The notes beneath the pieces are model-generated. The model was not told where the DNA came from. It did not search any database and saw nothing but the letters and a program-made list of their open reading frames with translations. A stretch of 64,000 nt of DNA from Climacium dendroides (taxonomy: Eukaryota; Streptophyta; Bryopsida; Hypnales; Climaciaceae): assembly GCA_950106755.1 (NCBI GenBank), contig OX467092.1, positions 25,806,582-25,870,581 of the forward strand, given 5' to 3'. The position numbers and the translations under genes were made by a program. Position 1 is the first letter of the stretch. Every line of letters starts with the position of its first letter. This document shows, one piece after another, positions 59,128 to 64,000 of this stretch.

Positions 59128-60873
59128 CTATTGCGTGGCTGTTTGGGCGGGATCTGAGGAGTTAGTAGGGAACACTGTACGTACACGACCCTTCTCTTCG
59201 GGCTTGCTTACTCCTGGAATCCAACTTGTGAAACCTCGCCCATTTATAGTCCGCTCCAACTCGTCGACACGTTCACGTATCGTGTCCAGCTGAACTGCTA
59301 CAATCTCATCCCGCTTCCTCAAGTCCTGAAGATGCGAACATGACACGAGATAATAAGCGAGGATAAGAGAACTAGGACTGTTGACTCCGAAAAGACCAAG
59401 GATTCATGGTTTGAAAATTACCAATCACACTGAAAAACATAATTCAGATGAGGCCATATATTATATCACCGAAATTAGTGAAGAGAAATTTGCATGCATT
59501 TTCAAAAAATAAATAAAATTTGAATAAAAGAAAAGTCCCCATGTGACCTACTCAAAAGTCCTCATATGACCTACAAGTTGGAAGTCGTTAACCATTGGTC
59601 CTGAAGGGATATCGACTACCAACTTCATAAGCAGGGACAGAACATATATCATGTGCTGTGCTGTATGTTGCGATAAATGCAAGAACCTACTTCAGTAACA
59701 ATAAGAGCTCAATTCTGAATCAAAATGGTCCAGAATCTATGATTTTCGATTACATAGTCTATAACATAGAATATGAAACACCATAAAATGAAATCTGAAG
59801 CAATTAAGTTTCCAAAAAAGCACATCATTAAGCAAGAGGAGCTATGGGTTCAAAGAGGAGGCTGATTTAAGATCTACCTCCAATTCTTGCTTACGAGCTT
59901 CTTCTTTCCGAGCTTCAGAACGAGCACTCCGCTGAACTTCGAAAATGACAACAGCTCCACCAACCTGCCGCGCAAAATACAGTTAGAGAACAGAGGCAGA
60001 CACAATTTAGATCCAGATTCAAGTTTATTAAAACAGTTAAAGGTGTTCTTCAAAAGTATGGTTAGCCAGCGGGGCACTCAAAACAGGATGTGCAATCTAT
60101 TGACGGAATGGATGCCACAAAGTAAGTCCAGACACGTACACTAAAGATGAACGCTTCGCCAAGGAAGTCTGAAGCAGCCTGTACAGCCTTCTCTTCATTC
60201 AATGGTCGGATTTCAACATTTGTAGCATGGCTGTAGATCCGCCTTTGCAAGTTCACTTGAAATCTATGATTAGCCTGCAATTCATCAGCCTTTCAATGAC
60301 TATTGTATTCGCTTAGATAAAATAAATGAAATTCTACCATCTGCTTCTAGCTATCACCATGAGTCGTTTACCCAGACTCACAACAGCACATGAAAGCCGT
60401 ACTCATGAAAAATCTCCTTTCTCAATAATCCTAAAATGCGCACAGGTTGCTCTCCTACCCAACCCCTAACTCAATATTACTAGGAAAGCAGTAAGTTTGA
60501 TATATGTAAAGCTTCTACAAAATGGTACATCTACTTGCAACCTACTCGGCCGTTTCAGTTTGTAAAGATTATACAAACGGCCTAAAGCATTCGCTCTCAC
60601 TCTAAAGTCATGCGCGCAACCTGAAGGTTATGATCGAACTATTCTTGAACAAGAATCCTGATGATATCGCCTCGATTTCCACTACAAGCGGGGTGCGCAA
60701 ATTCGGCCTTCCGCGAAAAAACTCCGAAAGCACTAAACTCTCACCTGAGCGAAATTGATGATAATTTCTCGAAAGCGAGCATGATGCGCCGCCTGCTGCT
60801 TCAATCGGTTCGCCAACGGTTTGCTGAGAGTCCTCAACACCAGCGTCCCCAGTTTTGCAAGTGGAAGAATCAT
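59128..60873 (-). CDS. OPA3-like mitochondrial membrane protein
   Basis: Four exons on the minus strand: 60745-60873 (ATG at 60873), about 60140-60274, 59878-59964 and 59128-59325 (TAG), 183 residues, in phase. It starts MILPLAKLGTLVLRTLSKPL, the OPA3 signature and targeting segment. It continues with RRIYSHATNVEIRPLNEEKA, AASDFLGEAFIFSVGGAVVI and the coiled-coil EVQRSARSEARKEEARKQEL, then LRKRDEIVAVQLDTIRERVD. Human OPA3 is a mitochondrial membrane protein whose loss causes optic atrophy and 3-methylglutaconic aciduria; the plant role is not settled. The C-terminal extension after the coiled coil (SWIPGVSKPEEKGRV onward) is longer than in the short animal forms. The call is firm because signature order and exon phases agree. 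Confidence 0.92.
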
Positions 60874-61560
60874 CTTGCGCTAGAAACTCGACACAACTCT
60901 ACTCCTAGTTTCACAATCAACTCACCCCCTGTTCAATTAATTGCTCTACCGCATTGCACACGCTCGGAGAAATCCCCGCACATTCTTCAGAAATGTAGCA
61001 CAAGCTCAATTCCCCAAACAACCCTAACAACAGAGTACCACGACGAAATTCTCAAAGATTAGGGTGACATTGAATGCTGCTCGGTACAATAAGATCGATT
61101 GCAGAAGAGCTTATTTCCCGCTCTAAGTTTTCCTGATTGCAATAATCAAAGAACACCAACTGATCTCTCTCTCTCGCTCGCTCACTGCATCCCCAATCAG
61201 ACTCTGGAACATATCTCGCATCAAACAACAGAACGATTCCCCCAAACCCAAACCCTAGAGAAGCCTGCGATCGAATTTGCTGATGGACGAAGAAGTGAGC
61301 ACATCCAATTAAAATAGAGTGTCAGGGCGGTCGTTTAAATGAGAACTGTAGACTTCGTGATTGCTACTCCATCTCGAGGTGGCGGGCGTCTTTCTCCAGC
61401 AAATCCCCGAAGCTTCTGCATATTTTAGTCTCCCTTTGCGACCGTGGGAGAGAAGCAATCCGTGGCAGTGGACAATAGTTTCCTGTCGAAGTGCAAGTTC
61501 ACTCAAAGACTTTTAGAATGAGGGAGAGTAATTCAATGGGAATAATTTGTTCAACAAACC
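60874..61560. promoter_or_regulatory. Upstream region of the OPA3-like gene
   Basis: GC-richer DNA directly upstream of the OPA3-like ATG. It should contain the promoter and 5' UTR. ORFs at 60661-61062 and 61099-61317 on the plus strand overlap the gene or its leader and show no family motif. Confidence 0.4.
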
Positions 61561-64000
61561 TTAGGGTCCGGTACATTGGTTTTGTGCGTGTAACACTAAT
61601 TTATCAAAGTCACACTATTTTGAATCAGAGCACGTTATAAAACTATCAGATCAATCCAATTTCCACCAAAATAAAAAAATTTGGTGACACTCATTTTATA
61701 GGACTTTTATGTTGCAATCACATTCTCAATACATTGTGTCACTGCAAGATAGATGACATGAGACTTTGGTACCCATCTTTATAATTTTCATATTATTTTG
61801 AATATCATCTTGTTGGCTACCGTAGTAATTGCACATTTGCTTAGTAAGTTTCATACTAATCTTTGAAGCCCAAGGGCACTCATGAAAGTCAAATCACTTG
61901 TTAAGTAGTTTGAGCTTATGATTAGAATATAATAGTATTCAAATATTTTAAGAAATTCACTTGTAGAAATCTTTGGAGATATACAATAAAATTCTTATGG
62001 TTGATTGTAGTAACATTTCATTATGTCTGGAGAAAGATAACTCCAATGTTTTGGACTTTTATTGATTTCAAAGACCACGTGTTGTTTGGATTCGAAGAAG
62101 TCAAAAAAGATAGTGGAACATTTGAAAATGGCTTGAATTTATAATCGCATGTGCAAATTTGAAATCTATATATCCACTATAACCAAAATGTATAGAATTT
62201 TTTGTTTTCTATATTTGGATTATTTGGATTTAAAGAAGTTGCTCTATTTTGAACTACTCATTTGACAACTTCAATCACCTTTGATCATTATTCCAAAATT
62301 CCAAAATTGAATCTTGATAAAAGTATGTACAATGGTGTACAAATGAAATTTTACCTTTTTCTTGTACTCAACTAAAGTAGTGAAATTATATACATTGTTA
62401 GCTTTTATTTTATTGTTGAATTCTACTATTCAATGAAATATCAACTTCAAATTTTCAATTTAAGTTCTTGAAATTCTCTTTAATCCTTGTTTTTCTTCAC
62501 TTCTATAAGTAAACTTTTCTAGACTTGCATTTGGAATGCATTGTGCTTGACATTTTACTAATTTTTTCTTATGTTTCAATTTAATTTTTGAAAAGCTCAT
62601 AAATATTATTCTAAACATTATCCTCATTTGGTACAAAATCAACAAGTGTTCTTTACAACAAAGGTATTGTTAGTATCCCTACATATTTTTACTTATTGCT
62701 GAAGATAGTAATATTTCAACTTGCACTAACTTAAAATAGTGTAAGTTTGGAAAATGTTTTATCCACACGAGTAGGATATCATAAATCGGTATCTCTAATA
62801 TTGATATTTATAATTATATATTAATATTAAACTAAAATTATAATTTTTTTGAATTATTCTACCTTCAAAAAATATTTCTTGCAATCATCCAACATAAATA
62901 ATATTGTATATTAATCTCTAAGTGTTCAATCTAAAAATAATAAGATTTATTTCAAAAAATGCATTGTAAATAATTATAATATCTTCCAAATCTCCACATC
63001 ATTGATTCATCTAAGGTAGAAGGTTCAAGAAGCATCCATCTAAGGTTAAACAATTGTCTATTGAAAAATCAATGGATGGAAAAAATTTTGATACATTTTT
63101 GGTCTGAAGAGAACTAAAGAACAATTCATTTGTAAATTTTTATAGAATTTTCTAACTCTTCTTGAATTACACAAATGATTTTTGTAAGTGGACAAGGTGT
63201 AGGTCGCTATTTGTGGTCATAGGGAACAACAGTTAGCAAACATAACATGCATTTAAATAGACCAAGTTAGTTCCCAAAGTGATTAATTTCATGTTTAGGA
63301 TGTTTAGCTAGATCCTTAAAGCATCCACATCATGCCTTATATGATACTATATTGATTTGTGTAGTCCCTATCAAAATAAAATACAAATCATTACAACAAT
63401 TTAAAGATAGCTTCTAATTGTAAATTAGAATTTTCTAGATTCAATCAGGTGCATGATACTTTTACATTAAAATACTACAAACATCGTTAAAAACCAAACA
63501 ATGCTCATTATAGTCACCATTCCTACTTCGTCAAATCTCTTAAATTAAAATACTACAAACATCATTAAAGACCAAACAATGCTCATCATAGTCACCATTT
63601 CTACTTCATCAGATCTCTTAAATCATGCATAGAAAAGTACAACATATCAACACATACATATTCTTCTATATAAGGAACCCTATGAACCCCTGGGGTGGTT
63701 CCTTATGCCCACACCATTTTGTAGACCTTTCCCATAGAGCAAGTTTTCTTTTGTCTATTCATTACATAATTTTTCTTGAAACTTCTTCAATGAATATTAA
63801 TTGAATGGCATGTACTTTTCACAAAATTCATCGTGCACCTAGTGAATAGTTTGAGTACATAGGAATTTTAAAACAGTTTGCCCTGTACATATGATGAGAA
63901 TAGCAATAAAATTCATCCACCAGGCAATCCATCCACCAATCCATCCATACTCTGTCCATCCCGACGTTGGGGTTAGGGTTTAGAGCCCTGGTGTTTGCCC
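61561..64000. other. AT-rich terminal block without genes
   Basis: No coding region is supported. It contains the 78-bp tandem duplication at 63467-63622 and a run of ATCCATCC-type repeats near 63918-63950. Confidence 0.5.
63467..63622. repeat. 2 x 78-bp tandem duplication, about 90% identical
   Basis: The unit at 63467-63544 (starting TTAAAATACTACAAACATC) recurs at 63545-63622 with scattered transitions such as CGTTAAAAAC versus CATTAAAGAC and TTCGTCAAAT versus TTCATCAGAT. Most changes are C/T or A/G. Confidence 0.88.

Noticed and set aside
1..64000. CRISPR arrays, prokaryotic-type defence systems, tRNA or rRNA genes
   Set aside because: No regularly spaced repeats, no cas-like genes and no cloverleaf or rRNA sequence noticed; the DNA is plant nuclear.
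63950..64000. TTAGGG-like bases near the window end
   Set aside because: A single GGGTTAGGGTTTAG stretch is too short to be a telomeric array.

Overview
The window is nuclear DNA of a land plant. Its genes have many short introns with GT/AG borders, every recognisable protein belongs to a plant or general eukaryotic family, and the mobile elements are plant-type LTR retroelements. The short exons, single-exon F-box and LOTUS-like genes, and gene islands set in very AT-rich repeat tracts fit a bryophyte (most likely a moss), but this is an inference. I see no prokaryotic operon, rRNA, tRNA or CRISPR array. Exon borders were worked out by hand from reading frame and splice consensus, so allow an error of a base or so.

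Layout. 1-26 kb is a gene-dense island: the 3' part of a gamma-tubulin complex component 2 gene (+, 207-5291); convergent to it a long single-exon gene with three tandem LOTUS/OST-HTH-like modules (-, 5698-9156); a 2.6 kb spacer with a perfect 56-bp tandem duplication; an F-box gene (+, 11785-12930); an indole-3-glycerol-phosphate-synthase-like TIM-barrel gene (-, 13778-16904) head to head with a plastid-targeted leucine-rich-repeat/serine-hydrolase fusion gene (+, 17657-23794); and a ZUP1/UfSP-type (C78) deubiquitinase gene (-, 24741-26201). 26-32 kb is mostly AT-rich, with a possible small membrane-protein ORF, one GC-rich island and two related MITE-like repeats. A membrane-anchored protein with an acidic, Ser-rich tail lies at 33510-34914 (+).

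35.8-41.6 kb is a complete but dead Ty1/copia element (LTRs about 175 bp, tRNA-Met-type primer site, many stops in pol). 41.6-53 kb is extremely AT-rich and repeat-derived. It carries an intact 679-codon gag-protease ORF (+, 44463-46502) with no reverse transcriptase behind it, and a long imperfect inverted repeat near 49.2-49.6 kb. 53.2-57.5 kb (-) is an RNA-binding protein gene with one RRM at each end and large introns; 59.1-60.9 kb (-) is an OPA3-like gene. The last 2.5 kb is AT-rich repeat DNA.

The genes do not form a pathway: they serve microtubule nucleation, RNA binding, ubiquitin handling, plastid functions and mitochondrial membrane biology. The least explained items are the LOTUS-like six-winged-helix protein, the LRR-hydrolase fusion, the TIM-barrel protein lacking the catalytic lysines of IGPS, and the orphan gag-protease ORF.
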